Below are positions 63,181 to 64,000 of a stretch of 64,000 nucleotides of DNA, piece after piece. The notes below the pieces were generated by a model that had not been told where the DNA came from, searched no databases, and saw only the letters and a program-made list of their open reading frames with translations. A program made the translations under genes and the position numbers. The stretch covers positions 7,204,785 to 7,268,784 of the forward strand of contig OW203730.1 in the NCBI GenBank assembly GCA_934045075.1, read 5' to 3'. The stretch comes from Yponomeuta sedellus (taxonomy: Eukaryota > Arthropoda > Insecta > Lepidoptera > Yponomeutidae). Numbering within the stretch: the stretch's first letter is position 1; each line of letters opens with the position of its first letter.

Positions 63181-63529
63181 AAGGGGGAACATTGCAAAAA
63201 ACTTTTTTTCACTTAAAGCTTCATCAACTATTAATTGTACACATGTACAGGCGACAGCAGGTCTTCTCTTTTTTTACTTAGACTACCACAGAAGGGACGA
63301 GGGACGAATAGAATTTGCGCCCTCACCCCTTCTCTTCTGTGTGGACTTCGTCCCGTCCCTTCACGCTTCGAGCACGGGCGATTGTGCAACTAAAATGTAA
63401 AGGCTGATGTGCTGTCGAATGTATGTAGTCCTGACATATACTAACACGTTTGATACTCGGGTTATGTCACGATGTTTTCTGTGATACTTTGCCATTGGTC
63501 ACAAACTTTAGTGTCTCTCAAGTTCACAA

Positions 63530-63710
63530 GCTTTGTGAATCTTTGCGAAGTAGTAATAGCAATACCACTTGCTAACTGTGAACGCAAACATCGTGATTTA
63601 ACCTTGTATCAGAGATGTTTACATACCTAAGACCTAAGTGCCAAATTGCCTATGCACGGTGGGAAAATTTATACTCTCTGTCTGAGAGAAGGTGCATGAC
63701 TTTAAATTAG
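63530..63710 (+). repeat. SINE-A body and tail fragment
   Basis: AGTAATAGCAATACCACTTG, CATCGTGATTTAACC, then CTCTCTGTCTGAGAGAAGG tail sequence. Confidence 0.6.
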
Positions 63711-64000
63711 AAAATAAAGTCGCTAGGACATGATGGCATTTCAATTCAAACGACCTAAAAAGCAAGGATATGGTAACTATAGACATCACACCTAGACCAA
63801 TAGTTCCCAACCTTTTAGATCTTGTATAGGTTCAATACGGCTTGCAATCATTGCTTCAATTACATTAGGACGTCAGGCGATATTATGCGGTACAATTTCG
63901 GTTCAATATTTCTGTCAATTTCCTTGCTTCAATGGCCATGGAACGTTTAAGTTCATTTAATGTCATTGCGCAATTTCATTGAAATCTATAATTCGACAAT
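63711..64000. other. No recognised feature
   Basis: AT-rich end of the window. The missing lipocalin signal-peptide exon was looked for here and not found. Confidence 0.4.

Noticed and set aside
1..64000. CRISPR arrays, operons or bacterial ribosome-binding sites
   Set aside because: Split genes with GT-AG introns, LINEs and SINEs show eukaryotic nuclear DNA. The repeat arrays present are microsatellites and minisatellites without spacers.

Overview
The window looks like nuclear DNA of a moth or butterfly (Lepidoptera). It is AT-rich, intron-rich and full of non-LTR retrotransposon 3' ends, tRNA-headed SINEs, RTE-type tails and small inverted-repeat elements of the kinds that fill lepidopteran genomes. 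No bacterial, organellar or viral genes were seen. All three recognisable host genes lie on the minus strand and were assembled from exons with matching phases and consensus splice sites.

Layout. (1) 1022-14360 holds the 5' part of an anosmin-1 (Kal1) gene: signal-peptide exon, WAP exon and FN3 exons. The gene runs off the left edge. Its second intron holds an array of decayed copies of the WAP exon. (2) 14.4-37 kb is an accessory region: a CpG-rich stretch that may be the Kal1 promoter, a full-coding LINE at 16.6-21 kb, a decayed Harbinger (HARBI1-like) transposase at about 27.2-30 kb, and many SINEs and MITEs. (3) 37157-45967 is a three-exon gene for a small secreted Cys/Asp- and Ala/Pro-rich protein. 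Its introns carry a 5'-truncated LINE and a broken Penelope-like element with a GIY-YIG domain. Its 3' UTR starts directly with a tandem repeat. (4) 46-52 kb is repeat-rich. (5) 52324-58430 holds the last four coding exons of a lipocalin; the signal-peptide exon was not found and probably lies beyond 64000. (6) 58.5-64 kb holds SINEs, LINE tails and several near-perfect hairpins.

The host genes share a strand and an extracellular destination, but nothing shows that they act together. Anosmin is a secreted matrix protein, lipocalins carry small hydrophobic ligands, and the middle gene has no recognised family. The most informative material is in the repeats: a SINE family whose head resembles the internal promoter region of 5S rRNA (at least ten copies), a LINE whose ORF2 is in frame with ORF1 behind one TAG and has no early ATG, tRNA-SINE copies whose tRNA core has been replaced by palindromes, and decayed exon duplicates beside intact exons in two genes.
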